From NCBI GenBank assembly GCA_965223355.1, contig CBDCWE010000003.1, positions 682,001-746,000 on the forward strand: a DNA stretch of 64,000 nt, given 5' to 3'. The translations under genes were made by a program, and so were the position numbers. Of the stretch, positions 27,732-36,992 are shown one piece after another (the stretch's first letter is position 1; each line of letters opens with the position of its first letter). Under the pieces are notes generated by a model. It did no database searches. It was given only the letters and a program-made list of their open reading frames with translations, and had not been told where the DNA came from. Source of the stretch: Tectiglobus sp965223355. GTDB lineage: Bacteria; Pseudomonadota; Alphaproteobacteria; Rhizobiales; Hyphomicrobiaceae.

Positions 27732-28571
27732 TCACGGGTTCACCGTTCTGGCTTGCGCCGAGCGAATGAACCAGATGCCGAGCAGGACCATCGGCACGGA
27801 ATAGACGATACCCGGCGTCAGTCCATAGGTTGAAAATGCGTGCTCGGGATCGAACTGGCGAAACAGTTCGCAAAACGACCGCGCGATGCCATATCCGAGC
27901 AGGAACACACCGGTCACCAAGCCCGGCGATTGCAGTCCGCCGTGGCGGTGGGTCAGCAGCCGCAGCAACAGGAAGAGGGCCAGGCCTTCAAGCGCGGCCT
28001 CGTAGAGTTGGCTCGGATGGCGCGGGACCGGCGCGGCGTCGCGGTGAAAGATCTGGGCTTGCGGAAACACCATGGCCCACGGCATCTGGGTTGGCCGACC
28101 CCAGAGTTCGCCATTGATGAAATTTGCCAACCGCCCGAAGAACAACCCGATTGGCACCGCCGCGGCACAGGCATCCATTGCGCTCAATGGATTGCACTGG
28201 TTGCGTGCCGAGAACGCCCAGATCGCGAGGCCGCAGCCGAGCAGGGCGCCATGAAAGGCCATGCCGCCCTGCCACACCGCCGGGATCTCGGCCGGGTTCT
28301 GAATATAATAGCCCGGTTCATAAAAGAAGACGAAACCGAGACGTCCGCCGAGGATCACGCCAACGGTCATATAGATGAGCAGATCATCGGTCTTCGCGGC
28401 TGCGAACGGCGCCGTTGCCCGCGGCCAGAGCCTTGATTGCGAGACCAGGTTGCGAATGTAGAGCCAACCGAGCAACAGGCCGACCATGTAGGACAGCCCA
28501 TACCATTTGATCTCGATCGGTCCGATGGCGAGTGCTACAGGATCAATGTTGGGAAACGGCAGTGCCAGCAT
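27732..28571 (-). CDS. lgt: Prolipoprotein diacylglyceryl transferase
   Basis: A 279-aa inner-membrane enzyme that adds diacylglycerol to the lipobox cysteine of prolipoproteins. Seven hydrophobic segments are visible. Signature motifs are 'WYGLSYMVGLLLGWLY', 'GGMAFHGALLGC' (conserved His) and 'FFGRLANFINGELWGRPT', the Lgt signature. The ATG at 28571 starts 'MLALPFPNIDPVA'. Opposite strand and divergent to the UbiK-type gene. Confidence 0.96.
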   Translation of the reverse strand: MLALPFPNIDPVALAIGPIEIKWYGLSYMVGLLLGWLYIRNLVSQSRLWPRATAPFAAAKTDDLLIYMTVGVILGGRLGFVFFYEPGYYIQNPAEIPAVWQGGMAFHGALLGCGLAIWAFSARNQCNPLSAMDACAAAVPIGLFFGRLANFINGELWGRPTQMPWAMVFPQAQIFHRDAAPVPRHPSQLYEAALEGLALFLLLRLLTHRHGGLQSPGLVTGVFLLGYGIARSFCELFRQFDPEHAFSTYGLTPGIVYSVPMVLLGIWFIRSAQARTVNP

Positions 28572-28710
28572 CAGGTGTCTCGCGGTTCGTTGCTGCCAGT
28601 TGTGATTGGGCCGGACGTTGTGTGAATTCTGCCGACGCTGTCAAGGTGGCGTCCGGCTGCCGCGCTCGGTGGTCCGGTTCGCGGTTGTCGTTTTGCACCC
28701 GGTTTCACTA

Positions 28711-28716
28711 TATAAT
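28711..28716 (+). promoter_or_regulatory. TATAAT -10-like box ahead of the UbiK-type gene
   Basis: A perfect TATAAT sits 62 bp before the ATG at 28778, in an AT-rich island (TATATAATGCTATAT) that stands out from the GC-rich surroundings. The best -35 candidate is TTGTCG at 28685, with a long 20-bp spacer; TTGCAC at 28693 is too close. The promoter call is tentative. Confidence 0.4.
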
Positions 28717-28777
28717 GCTATATCGCCACAGTGTTCGCGGCACCGAGCCATTGCCCTTGCCAACCAAGGATGATCGC

Positions 28778-29044
28778 ATGACCCAGACCAGCAACCGCTT
28801 TTTCGATGAGCTGGCCAAACTGATGACGGATGCAGCCGGCGCCGCGCAGGGCGCACGCCAGGAAGTCGAAACCTTGATGCGGTCTCAGGCCGAACGCATT
28901 CTCGGTGATATGGATATCGTTCGTCGTGACGAATTTGAGGCCGTTAAGGCCATGGCGCAGCAGGCACGCGAGGAAAATGAGCGCCTCTGCGAGCGACTTG
29001 CGGCGTTGGAGGCGCGAATGACCGGGCATGATGACGGCGCTTGA
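28778..29044 (+). CDS. UbiK/BMFP-type accessory factor (coiled-coil)
   Basis: An 88-aa protein of the membrane fusogenic/BMFP family. The N-terminal amphipathic part 'NRFFDELAKLMTDAAGAAQ' is followed by a C-terminal coiled coil 'REENERLCERLAALEARM', as in UbiK, which helps assemble the ubiquinone-synthesis complex. AAGGA ahead of the ATG at 28778 fixes the start; the longer open frame has no ribosome site. It is divergent from lgt, with about 200 bp between. Confidence 0.85.
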   Translation: MTQTSNRFFDELAKLMTDAAGAAQGARQEVETLMRSQAERILGDMDIVRRDEFEAVKAMAQQAREENERLCERLAALEARMTGHDDGA

Positions 29045-29390
29045 GTTGGCCGTGTTGGCCGCAGCCAAATGCTTGCGCCAGCAACATGAATCGCAATTGT
29101 GGTGATGCCGCCCGCGTCCAGCGAATTGCCACTGTCCACAGTGCTATCCCCACCTGATCCACAAATCCTCCCCGAAACCTGAGAATTTCACGGTTTGACC
29201 CGATCACGGCCATTTTGGCCGTGGACAATGATCGACGTTGGTTGCGCTGATTGCTGCGATTCATGTTTCGTCACGCGCAAACACCGGGCAAGTGTGTGCC
29301 GGTTGGCTGTTACGAGTTGTTCCGTGACAACTTCAATCTGGCGCGCAAGATCACTAACGAGCGCCTTGCTTGGCAAATACGAGGGGGCTT

Positions 29391-29891
29391 ATGGCAGTTG
29401 CAAAACAACCCGGTTACGAACGTGTGACCAATCCTGTGGATTTGATCGAGCAGGTCGCGCACGACAATGATTGGGCCCATGACCGGCAGAGCGATGACGA
29501 ACTGACGATGATCGTCGAGGGCAGTTGGTCGGAGTATCATATGTCGCTCAATTGGCGCGACGATCTCGAAACACTGCACGTTGCTTGCGCGTTTGAACTG
29601 AAGGTTCCGCAATCGCGCCTGAACGAAATCTATCGCCTGTTGGCACAGATCAACGAGCAGCTGTGGATTGGCCACTTCGACTACTGGAAGCGTGAAGGCT
29701 TGATCATGTTCCGACAAGGGCTGCTGCTCAACGGCGCCATCGCCACGCGCGGCCAGTGTGATGCTCTCATTCGTTACGCATTGGAAACCGGCGAGCGCTA
29801 CTATCAAGCCTTTCAATTTGTCGTTTGGGCCGGCAAGCCCAGTCGTGATGCGCTGGCATCGACCATCTTCGAGACCGAGGGCTGCGCCTGA
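29391..29891 (+). CDS. YbjN domain-containing protein
   Basis: A 166-aa cytoplasmic protein of the YbjN/T3SS-chaperone-like fold. Typical blocks are 'MSLNWRDDLETLHVACAFEL' and 'RLNEIYRLLAQINEQLWIGH', then 'ALETGERYYQAFQFVVW'. YbjN proteins affect motility and stress responses in enterobacteria; the role in alphaproteobacteria is unclear, but they often lie next to proC. GAGGGGG directly before the ATG at 29391 supports that start over the earlier TTG. A MITE-B short copy separates it from proC. Confidence 0.85.
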   Translation: MAVAKQPGYERVTNPVDLIEQVAHDNDWAHDRQSDDELTMIVEGSWSEYHMSLNWRDDLETLHVACAFELKVPQSRLNEIYRLLAQINEQLWIGHFDYWKREGLIMFRQGLLLNGAIATRGQCDALIRYALETGERYYQAFQFVVWAGKPSRDALASTIFETEGCA

Positions 29892-30383
29892 CCGGGTGGT
29901 CTCCGGTTGCCTTTCAGATTGAGCTGGAACCCGCGTTCCGGCCTGCCGGGCATACCTTTCAATGCCGTGCCTGTCGGCCGGCGGCGGCGGCGGGGCACGG
30001 TCAGTCCGCCAATTTTGATCGCGTGGCTGCTTGCCACAGCGGATTTTGCGCACCGGCCACAGCCGCCGACTGCAGACCGTGGGCCGGCCGTGATAGATCC
30101 AAACGCCCGCAAGTGTCCCGGCCCGGCGTCGCCATGCATTCATGCATTGAAGAGTTCGTCAATCGTTACTGTCATCGCTCAATTCCTTAGAGCAACCTGC
30201 CTTTATTCGGAATCGGAACGATCCCGAATAAAGGCAGGTTGCTCGCCTCTAAAGCACGATGATCTAGCGTTGCGCGAGCGAGGTCGCCGGCTTTGGTGAC
30301 ACTTCGGTGAAATCCCTCGGCTGAAACCACTTGCCTCCGACAACCAGCCTCGCCAGACTTGGCCACAACAGGGAGGTGAGCCA
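29892..30383. repeat. YbjN-proC spacer with a short MITE-B (30191-30263)
   Basis: A 73-bp MITE-B derivative lies between TTAG (30187-30190) and CTAG (30264-30267). It keeps the second palindrome and the outer GCACGATGAT end but has lost the whole first palindrome. A similar deletion form is at 45688. The rest of the spacer (29892-30186 and 30268-30383) has no convincing gene; an open frame at 29907 has odd Arg/Pro-rich composition and runs into the repeat. Confidence 0.8.
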
Positions 30384-31211
30384 ATGAAGGAACTGCTGAA
30401 CGGACGGCTGGTGCTGGCGGGGGCCGGCAAGATGGGTGGTGCGATGCTGACGGGCTGGCTCAGCGGCGGCCTGCCGCCGGCTCAGGTCGCGGTTCAGGAC
30501 CCCGGCCCGCCGCCCGAAATTGCCGAGCTGTTGGCCGCCCACGGCATCGAGGTCCACGGCGCGCTCGACGGCGTGTTGGAAGCACCGCCGGCCGTGATCG
30601 TGATGGCCGTCAAGCCGCAGGTCATGGACGAGGTCTTCCCGCCGATCGCCAAACAGGCCGGGCCCGACACGCTCGTTCTGTCGATTGCGGCCGGCAAGAC
30701 GCTGGCCAGTTTCGAGCGGCATTTGCCGGCCGGCACCGCCGTTGTGCGCACAATTCCCAATACGCCGGCTGCAATTGGACGCGGTATCACCGTGTGCGTT
30801 GGCAATGACCACGTCGCAGCCGAACAGCGCCAGATCTGCGATCAGCTGCTGGCGGCCATCGGCGCGGTTGGTTGGGTTGAAGAGGAAGACCTGATCGATG
30901 TTGCAACCGCAGTTTCGGGGTCGGGACCGGCCTACGTTTTTCTGCTGGCCGAATGCCTGGCCGAAGCCGGCGTTGATGCTGGCCTCGAGCCGGAACTTTC
31001 GCGCCGCCTCGCCGATGCCACGGTGTCGGGCGCCGGTGAACTCCTGCACCGGTCGCAGGAGGCGCCTGCGACCTTGCGCGAGAATGTGACCTCGCCGGGC
31101 GGTACGACGTTTGCCGCCTTGCAGGTGCTGATGGCCGACAATGGCCTGAAGCCGCTGATGCGCAAAGCCGTTGCCGCCGCCACCGCGCGCAGCCGGGAAC
31201 TGGCGGGTTAG
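30384..31211 (+). CDS. proC: Pyrroline-5-carboxylate reductase
   Basis: A 275-aa enzyme making proline from pyrroline-5-carboxylate with NAD(P)H. N-terminal 'LVLAGAGKMGGAMLTGWL' is the nucleotide motif; 'VVRTIPNTPAAIGRGIT', 'SGSGPAYVFLLAECL' and the C-terminal 'VTSPGGTTFAALQVL' are the family signatures. GGGAGGTGAGCCA precedes the ATG. The stop is GGT-TAG, and the TTAG it forms is the left target of a shortened MITE-A. Confidence 0.95.
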   Translation: MKELLNGRLVLAGAGKMGGAMLTGWLSGGLPPAQVAVQDPGPPPEIAELLAAHGIEVHGALDGVLEAPPAVIVMAVKPQVMDEVFPPIAKQAGPDTLVLSIAAGKTLASFERHLPAGTAVVRTIPNTPAAIGRGITVCVGNDHVAAEQRQICDQLLAAIGAVGWVEEEDLIDVATAVSGSGPAYVFLLAECLAEAGVDAGLEPELSRRLADATVSGAGELLHRSQEAPATLRENVTSPGGTTFAALQVLMADNGLKPLMRKAVAAATARSRELAG

Positions 31212-31351
31212 GGGTCCAGGGGATGATCCCCTGGTCGGGGTGTTTGAGGGGCTGAAAGCCCCTCAAGGATCGCCGCCAAGCGGCGATTGGTCAAGGGCTC
31301 CGCCCTTAACGATCCCGCCAAAGGGCGTTGCCCTTTGGAAACCTGAGATTT
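31212..31351 (+). repeat. MITE-A copy 5, trimmed at both ends, between two convergent stops
   Basis: 140 bp: all five hairpins are kept (for example CCAGGGGATGATCCCCTGG and CCAAAGGGCGTTGCCCTTTGG), but the outer inverted-repeat ends are missing. It fills the whole space between the proC stop (31209-31211) and the convergent SDR stop (31352-31354). Both stops lie in YTAR sites (TTAG and, on the other strand, TTAG). A bidirectional terminator is the obvious role. Confidence 0.85.
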
Positions 31352-32119
31352 CTAACCGGCCGTCCAGCCGCCGTCGATCAGCAGCGATGTGCCGGTCATC
31401 ATGGCCGACGCATCCGAAGCAAGAAACAGGATCGGGCCCATGATGTCTTCCAGTTCGCCCAAGCGGGCGAGCTTGATCTTGCTCATCACCCAGGCGCGCT
31501 TGTCGGGATCCTTGAGCGTCAACTCCGCCAGCGGGGTGCGGATGAACGTCGGTGCCAGGGTGTTGACGCGAATACCGTGCGGCCCGAGTTCGATGGCCAT
31601 TGCCTTGGTGAGACCTTCGAGGCCGTGCTTACCGGTGCAATAGACCGCGCGCTCGATGCCGCCGATATGGCCCATTTGCGAGGACGTGTGAATGATCGAC
31701 CCCTTGATGCCGGCGGCGATCATTTTCCTGGCGACGGCCTGCGCTGTGAAGTAGGCGCCCTTGACGTTGACGTCCATGACGGCATCGTAGTCGTCCTGCG
31801 TCGTCTCAACCATCGGCGTGTGGCGGGTGATGCCGGCATTGTTGAAAAGGATGTCGAACGGATCCTGCCGGTCGACCAGGTGCCGCACCGCGCCGACATC
31901 GCCGACATCGACCGCCACACCTTCGGCGGACAATCCGGCATCGCGAAGCGAGCGGGCGGCGGCCTCGATCTCGTCCGGCGTGCGCGAGGTCATGACGACG
32001 TGCGCGCCGGCATCGGCCAGCGCCACCGCCCCGGCAAAACCGATCCCGCGGCTGCCGCCGGTAACCAGGGCGCGACGCCCGTCAAGGCGGAACGAGGGGG
32101 TGCGTGGCAGCGTGGTCAT
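31352..32119 (-). CDS. Short-chain dehydrogenase/reductase
   Basis: A 255-aa classical SDR. Cofactor motif 'ALVTGGSRGIGFAGAV' near residue 14, 'LFNNAGITRHTPM' near 84, catalytic Tyr-x3-Lys in 'VYCTGKHGLEGL' and the 'HGIRVNTLAPTFIRTPL' block are intact. ATG 32119 overlaps the upstream HisD-family stop as ATGA, so the two are translationally coupled and probably act on the same compound. Gluconate 5-dehydrogenase-like or dihydroxypropanesulfonate 2-dehydrogenase-like roles are possible; neither is proven. Confidence 0.9.
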   Translation of the reverse strand: MTTLPRTPSFRLDGRRALVTGGSRGIGFAGAVALADAGAHVVMTSRTPDEIEAAARSLRDAGLSAEGVAVDVGDVGAVRHLVDRQDPFDILFNNAGITRHTPMVETTQDDYDAVMDVNVKGAYFTAQAVARKMIAAGIKGSIIHTSSQMGHIGGIERAVYCTGKHGLEGLTKAMAIELGPHGIRVNTLAPTFIRTPLAELTLKDPDKRAWVMSKIKLARLGELEDIMGPILFLASDASAMMTGTSLLIDGGWTAG

Positions 32120-33423
32120 TCCGCAGATCCACCATAGGGAATGTTCCGCCCGCCGTAGCGGCGCACCCGGATGTTGGCCTGTTCGCCGTGGCCGATAAAG
32201 CCCTCCAGCGTGCACAAGCGCGAGCAGTATTCGCCAATCATTGCCGAGGCTTCATCGCTCATGACCTTCTGATAGGTATGCGTCTTGATAAACTTTCCGA
32301 CCCACAGACCGCCGGTGTAGCGGCCGGCTTTCTGCGTCGGCAGCGTATGGTTGGTGCCGATCACCTTGTCGCCATAGGCAACATTGGTGCGCGGTCCGAG
32401 GAACAAGGCGCCGTAGCCCGTCATGTGGTCGAGGAACCAGTCGTCGCGATCGCTCATCACCTGGACGTGCTCGGAGCAAATCTCATTCGCAACCGCCAGC
32501 ATTTCATCGTAACCCTCGCAGACGATGACCTCGCCATAGTCTGCCCAGGCCTGGCGCGCGATGTCGGCGGTCGGCAGGATCTCCAGGAGCCGCTCGACCT
32601 CCGCCATGGTCGCGCGCGCGAGCTTTTCCGAGTTGGTCACCAGCACTGCCGGCGATGTCGGCCCGTGCTCGGCCTGGCCGAGCAGATCCGTCGCGCAAAG
32701 CTCCGCATCGACGGTCTCATCGACGATCAACAGCGTTTCCGTCGGGCCGGCGAAGAGATCGATGCCGACCCGGCCGTAAAGCTGACGCTTGGCCTCGGCC
32801 ACAAAGGCGTTGCCGGGCCCGACCAGCATATGCGCGGGCTCAATCGTCTCGGTGCCGAGCGCCATCGCGCCGACCGCCTGGATGCCGCCAAGGCAGTAGA
32901 TCTCATCGGCGCCGCCGAGATGCTGCGCTGCCACGATCGCCGCTGCCGGTCGGCCCTGATAGGGCGGAGCGGCGGTGATGATGCGCGGCACGCCGGCCAC
33001 CTTGGCGGTGACCACCGACATGTGGACCGAAGCAATGATCGGATATTTGCCGCCCGGCACATAACAGCCGACCGACTGCACCGGAATGTTCTTGTGACCG
33101 AGAACGACACCCGGCAGCGTTTCCACTTCGAGATCACTCAGGCAGGCCTTTTGGTGCTCGGCAAACTTTCGGACCTGCTCCTGGGCGAACTTCAGATCGG
33201 CGATATCGCGTGCCGGCACGGCGGCGATAGAGGCCTGGATTTCGGCATCGCTCAGGCGATAGCTGTCGCGGTCGAAGGCATCGAACTTGTTGGACAGCTC
33301 GCGGACCGCGGCATCGCCGCGCTGTTCGATGTCGGCGAGGGTTGCCTCGACGATCTCGCGCACCTTGGCGCCCTCGGCGGCACGAATGTCGGCATCTTTT
33401 CCACGCTTGAGATAATTGGCCAC
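32116..33423 (-). CDS. HisD-family NAD-dependent dehydrogenase, possibly sulfopropanediol type
   Basis: A 435-aa protein with the histidinol dehydrogenase fold: 'VQSVGCYVPGGKYP', 'LIVDETVDAELCATDLLGQA' followed by EHGP (zinc ligands), and 'GTNHTLPTQKAGRYTGGLWV' with the catalytic His. It stands outside any his operon and is paired with an SDR, which is how HpsN-type 2,3-dihydroxypropane-1-sulfonate dehydrogenases occur. AGGTGGAAAC before a GTG at 33423 supports that start over ATG 33459. Dedicated histidine synthesis remains possible. Confidence 0.8.
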   Translation of the reverse strand: MANYLKRGKDADIRAAEGAKVREIVEATLADIEQRGDAAVRELSNKFDAFDRDSYRLSDAEIQASIAAVPARDIADLKFAQEQVRKFAEHQKACLSDLEVETLPGVVLGHKNIPVQSVGCYVPGGKYPIIASVHMSVVTAKVAGVPRIITAAPPYQGRPAAAIVAAQHLGGADEIYCLGGIQAVGAMALGTETIEPAHMLVGPGNAFVAEAKRQLYGRVGIDLFAGPTETLLIVDETVDAELCATDLLGQAEHGPTSPAVLVTNSEKLARATMAEVERLLEILPTADIARQAWADYGEVIVCEGYDEMLAVANEICSEHVQVMSDRDDWFLDHMTGYGALFLGPRTNVAYGDKVIGTNHTLPTQKAGRYTGGLWVGKFIKTHTYQKVMSDEASAMIGEYCSRLCTLEGFIGHGEQANIRVRRYGGRNIPYGGSAE

Positions 33424-33588
33424 GTTTCCACCTGCAATCGAATGTTTGTGTGTTCGCACTCTACCCTACCAACGGCCTGTGGCACCAGCATGGGCCCCGC
33501 CTACGTCTGGGCGCACCGCCCGAGCCACGCTACAACGCACCGAACTCCCGCGCGATTGCATTCTGGTTCTGATCAAATTGGATATCTC

Positions 33589-34785
33589 ATGAGCAACAAC
33601 GACAGCGCCGTTTTCAAGGCCTTGCGCTCATCGGCCCAGCGCCTGCCAGCAAGCGGCATTATCGAAGTGTTCAACTATGGCCGCACCAAACCAGGCCTCA
33701 TCCCGCTGTGGGCGGGCGAGGGCGATATGCCGACACCGGAACTGATTTGCTGGGCCGTCAACACGAGCCTGGCCGACGGCGAGACGTTCTATACCCACCA
33801 ACTCGGCATCCCGGAGCTGCGCACCGCACTCGCCAACTATTTCGCGCGCCTCTATGGGCGCCAGTTTACCGGTGACGAATTCTTCATCACCGCCGGCGGC
33901 ATGCAGGCCATACAGCTGGCCGTGCAGATGACGGCCGGCGACGGTGATGAAGTCATCATTTTGTCGCCGGCCTGGCCGAATTTCGAAGGCGCGGTGATTG
34001 CCCAGGGCGCGGTCCCGAAGTATGTCAGTCTCGATTTCGATCGGCGCGGCTGGACACTGGATCTTGACCGCCTGTTCGATGCCTGTACGCCCAAGACCCG
34101 CGCGATTTGCATCAATTCGCCCGCTAATCCCAGCGGTTGGACCGCCAGCGAGGGCCAACTCCGGGCGATTCTGGAGTTTTGCCGCGCCCGCGGCATCTGG
34201 ATTATCGCCGATGAGATTTACGGCCGCTTCTATTTCCCCGAAGACGGCACTCAGGGGCGCATGGCGCCGAGCTTTCAGACGCTGCGGGACGGCGATGATC
34301 TGATCCTGTTCTGTCAGACCTTTTCGAAGAACTGGGCGATGACGGGATGGCGTATCGGCTGGCTGCAGGGGCCGCCGGCGCTTGCCCAGGTTGTCGAGAA
34401 CCTCATCCAGTACAATACCTCGGGCGTGGCTGTGTTCATGCAACGCGCCGGCATCGCAGCGCTCGAACAGGGCGCGGCCATCGCCGTTGAGCAAATCGAA
34501 CGTGCCCGCCGCGGCCGCGAGATCGTGTGTGCGGCGCTTGACGGCTCCGACGGCGTCAATTTCACGTGGCCGGCGGGCGCGTTTTACCTGTTCTTCGGCA
34601 TTGCCGGTGCGCGCGATTCGATGACGACGGCGCTGCGCCTGGTCGATGAGGCCAACATCGGCCTGGCGCACGGGTTCGCATTCGGGCCGGCCGGCGAAGG
34701 CCATTACCGGATTTGCTTCCTGCGCTCGCCCGAAGCCCTGCAGGAGGCCATGAACAGATTAACGGACTGGCTTCGCCGGCAATGA
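33589..34785 (+). CDS. PLP-dependent class I/II aminotransferase
   Basis: A 398-aa fold-type I aminotransferase. 'INSPANPSGWTAS' holds the conserved Asn-Pro pair, 'IADEIYGRFYF' the Asp and Tyr, and 'CQTFSKNWAMTGWRIGWLQG' the PLP lysine and phosphate-binding Arg. N-terminal 'GLIPLWAGEGDMPTPELI' matches the aspartate aminotransferase I-beta group. The true start is ATG 33589; the longer frame upstream only reads the opposite strand of the HisD-family gene. It overlaps the MFS gene by four bases (ATGA). Confidence 0.92.
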   Translation: MSNNDSAVFKALRSSAQRLPASGIIEVFNYGRTKPGLIPLWAGEGDMPTPELICWAVNTSLADGETFYTHQLGIPELRTALANYFARLYGRQFTGDEFFITAGGMQAIQLAVQMTAGDGDEVIILSPAWPNFEGAVIAQGAVPKYVSLDFDRRGWTLDLDRLFDACTPKTRAICINSPANPSGWTASEGQLRAILEFCRARGIWIIADEIYGRFYFPEDGTQGRMAPSFQTLRDGDDLILFCQTFSKNWAMTGWRIGWLQGPPALAQVVENLIQYNTSGVAVFMQRAGIAALEQGAAIAVEQIERARRGREIVCAALDGSDGVNFTWPAGAFYLFFGIAGARDSMTTALRLVDEANIGLAHGFAFGPAGEGHYRICFLRSPEALQEAMNRLTDWLRRQ

Positions 34786-36044
34786 CCCCGATCGAGCAAC
34801 ATCACCGGGATGCGGCGGCAAGCCGGGTCTTGCTGGCGACGCTCGTCGTTTTGGCGTTATGCATGAATACCTTGGGCCGCGGTGTCACCGAGACCTTCAC
34901 CGTGTTCCTGCTGCCTGTCGAAAAGAGCATGGGCGCGAGCCGGGCCGAGATGACGCTCGCCTATTCGATCTACATGATCGTCAACGGCCTTTCCGCGCCA
35001 ATCGCGGGACAACTGATCGATCGCCACGGCGCGCGCTTCACCTACGGCTTCGGCCTGTTGTTTCTCGGTAGCGGGTTTTGGCTGGCAGGCCTCGCCAGCC
35101 AACTCTGGCACTACTATCTGTTTTACGCCGTCTATGGCGGCTTCGGCGCGGCCATGCTCGGCATGGTCGCGGCCACAAGTCTCCTGAGCCGATGGTTCAC
35201 CAAACGGCTCGGCAGCGTGACCGCGGTTCCCCATGCAGCGACCGGTTTTGGCGTTTTGCTAATTCCACCGACAGCGCAATACCTGATGCAGTTCTACACT
35301 TGGCAGCAAACCCACCAGATCATCGGATTGTTCGTGCTGTGCATGATCCCGGTCGTCCTGGCCCTGCCGTTGGGCACAATGACCCGCGGCTCCGAGCTGT
35401 GGCGCGCCCAGCGCCGTGCCCAGCGCCGCGCCGGCGAGCGCATATGGACCGCGGCGAGGGCCGTCAAAACCGAAGCTTTCCGGTCGCTGTTTGCGGTCTT
35501 TTTCTTCACGTCGGCAGCGGCTTACGCGGTGATCCCGCAGTGCGTCGCATTTCTTGTTGATCGCGGCTTTGATCCGCTGTTCGCGGCCAGTGCATTCGGG
35601 ATCTCCGGGGCATTCTCCAGCGTCGGCATTCTGGCATCCGGCTGGCTTTCAGATCGCGTCGGTCGCCTCGCAATCGTGACGATCACAAAGATCATGACCA
35701 TCACGGGCATCCTGTCACTGCTCGCGGTGGCCTGGATGCCAAGCCTGCTGTTTGTTTATATGTTCGTCTTTATCTTCGGTATCGTGCAGGGCGCGCGCGG
35801 GCCGATCATTGCAGTGTTGGTCACGGTGTTGTTCCGCGGCGGCTCGGTCGGCGCCATTTTCGGGACGTTATCCCTGGCCATGGGCCTGGGGGCCGGCAGC
35901 GCTGCATGGCTGTCCGGCGCATTGCACGACTGGAGCGATGACTACATCGCCTCGTTCACGCTCGGTGCCGTGTGCTCGGCGCTTGGCCTGGCTGTGTACT
36001 GGATTTCACCGAGTCTCAGAACCGAAAAGCCGGCGATATTGTAA
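34782..36044 (+). CDS. MFS transporter
   Basis: A 420-aa major facilitator with 12 predicted membrane helices. The loop 2-3 motif is seen as 'GQLIDRHGARFTYGFGLLF' and its counterpart in the second half as 'GWLSDRVGRLAIVTI'. The family resembles oxalate/formate or monocarboxylate-type antiporters, but the substrate is not readable. It is coupled to the aminotransferase by ATGA, so it may import or export the substrate or product of that enzyme. Confidence 0.9.
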   Translation: MTPIEQHHRDAAASRVLLATLVVLALCMNTLGRGVTETFTVFLLPVEKSMGASRAEMTLAYSIYMIVNGLSAPIAGQLIDRHGARFTYGFGLLFLGSGFWLAGLASQLWHYYLFYAVYGGFGAAMLGMVAATSLLSRWFTKRLGSVTAVPHAATGFGVLLIPPTAQYLMQFYTWQQTHQIIGLFVLCMIPVVLALPLGTMTRGSELWRAQRRAQRRAGERIWTAARAVKTEAFRSLFAVFFFTSAAAYAVIPQCVAFLVDRGFDPLFAASAFGISGAFSSVGILASGWLSDRVGRLAIVTITKIMTITGILSLLAVAWMPSLLFVYMFVFIFGIVQGARGPIIAVLVTVLFRGGSVGAIFGTLSLAMGLGAGSAAWLSGALHDWSDDYIASFTLGAVCSALGLAVYWISPSLRTEKPAIL

Positions 36045-36049
36045 GACCG

Positions 36050-36138
36050 CCTCAAGCCGACCCGCAGGGCCGGGCGCTTTTGCGCGCCGGCTGCGTTGCG
36101 CGCCGGTAAACTGCCTCAATTCACGGTTGGGGCGGTAT
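36050..36138 (+). repeat. Repeat D copy 1
   Basis: It begins CCTCAAGCCGACCCGCAGGG, then CCGGGCGCTTTTGCGCGCCGG, and ends near GCCTCAATTC...GGGGCGGTAT. The same start and end recur at 50195-50346 with extra sequence inside, and a partial relative is at 63103. It lies six bases after the MFS stop and may serve as a terminator. Confidence 0.65.
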
Positions 36139-36173
36139 CACCGCGGGTGACGAACAGCGTCAGCGCAACGTGG

Positions 36174-36992
36174 TCAATTGGCCATGAAAACCGGCAGTTC
36201 CGCGCAAGCCAGGATGTGGCTGGTCGCACCGCCGAAAATCATCTGGCGCAATCGGCTTTGCGTATAGGCGCTCTTGACCAGGAGATCGCAGCCCATCCCG
36301 GCGGCTTCCTCCAGGATCGCAGCACCGGGCCTGCGGCCCTTGGCCGAGGTCGTCAGTTCCCGCGCCGCAATGCCGTTTGCTGCCAGGCATGCACAGGCCT
36401 GCGCACCGGTTGGCCCGGCAACGCAGGCTTCCTCGATTGTCAACACGTTCACCTGTTGTGCACGTTGCAGGATCGGCATTGCAAACGCCAGCGTTCGCGC
36501 AGCCTCGGTGCTGCAGTTCCACGATACGACAATGTTCTTGCCGAACGGGGCAGGCGACTTGGGTGGCGCGATCAGCGTTGGTCGCCCGCCGTCAAAGAGG
36601 ACCGATTCCAACGTCGTCATGCGGGCGCCACCGTCACTCGACGACGGCCGCCCGACGACCGTGAGATCATAAACACGCGCCAGCGACCCCAAACCGACAT
36701 CGTCATAGGCGGCGGCCCCGCTCCAATCAAACGCCGCCGCGCCCGGCGCCCGGCGTTTAGCAGTCCGTGCATCGAACAGACTGCGGCTCTTGGCGATGGC
36801 GTCTTCATCGTCCTGATCCGCCGGCGGAAAACTGACGGCGACAATAGGTTCGGCACCAACCACCTGAAACTGCATGGTGCGCAACGCCACTCCCGTCACC
36901 GTGCCGGCCAGTAGATCGCCGGCGAGTGCGGCGGTGTCGATCACCGAGTCGATGGCGTTGTGGTCCTCGACCGGGACCAGAATGGACTTCAT
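36174..36992 (-). CDS. Universal stress protein (UspA family), tandem-domain type
   Basis: A 272-aa protein. The first half begins 'MKSILVPVEDHNAIDSVI', a degenerate Usp domain; the second half begins 'NIVVSWNCSTEAARTLAFAM' and ends 'MGCDLLVKSAYTQSRL' plus a G-x-x-SHIL-type helix ('FGGATSHILACAELPVFM'). The ATP-binding GxxGxxS/T loop of the second half is only partly conserved. GGAGG before ATG 36992 fixes the start. Such two-domain Usps are cytoplasmic and are often induced on stress or starvation. Confidence 0.85.
   Translation of the reverse strand: MKSILVPVEDHNAIDSVIDTAALAGDLLAGTVTGVALRTMQFQVVGAEPIVAVSFPPADQDDEDAIAKSRSLFDARTAKRRAPGAAAFDWSGAAAYDDVGLGSLARVYDLTVVGRPSSSDGGARMTTLESVLFDGGRPTLIAPPKSPAPFGKNIVVSWNCSTEAARTLAFAMPILQRAQQVNVLTIEEACVAGPTGAQACACLAANGIAARELTTSAKGRRPGAAILEEAAGMGCDLLVKSAYTQSRLRQMIFGGATSHILACAELPVFMAN

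Noticed and set aside
29907..30299. 130-aa plus-strand open frame before proC
   Set aside because: It runs through the MITE-B copy, has no ribosome site and its composition is not protein-like.
32104..33588. 495-residue N-terminal extension of the aminotransferase frame
   Set aside because: It is the antisense reading of the HisD-family gene; the aminotransferase family begins at ATG 33589.
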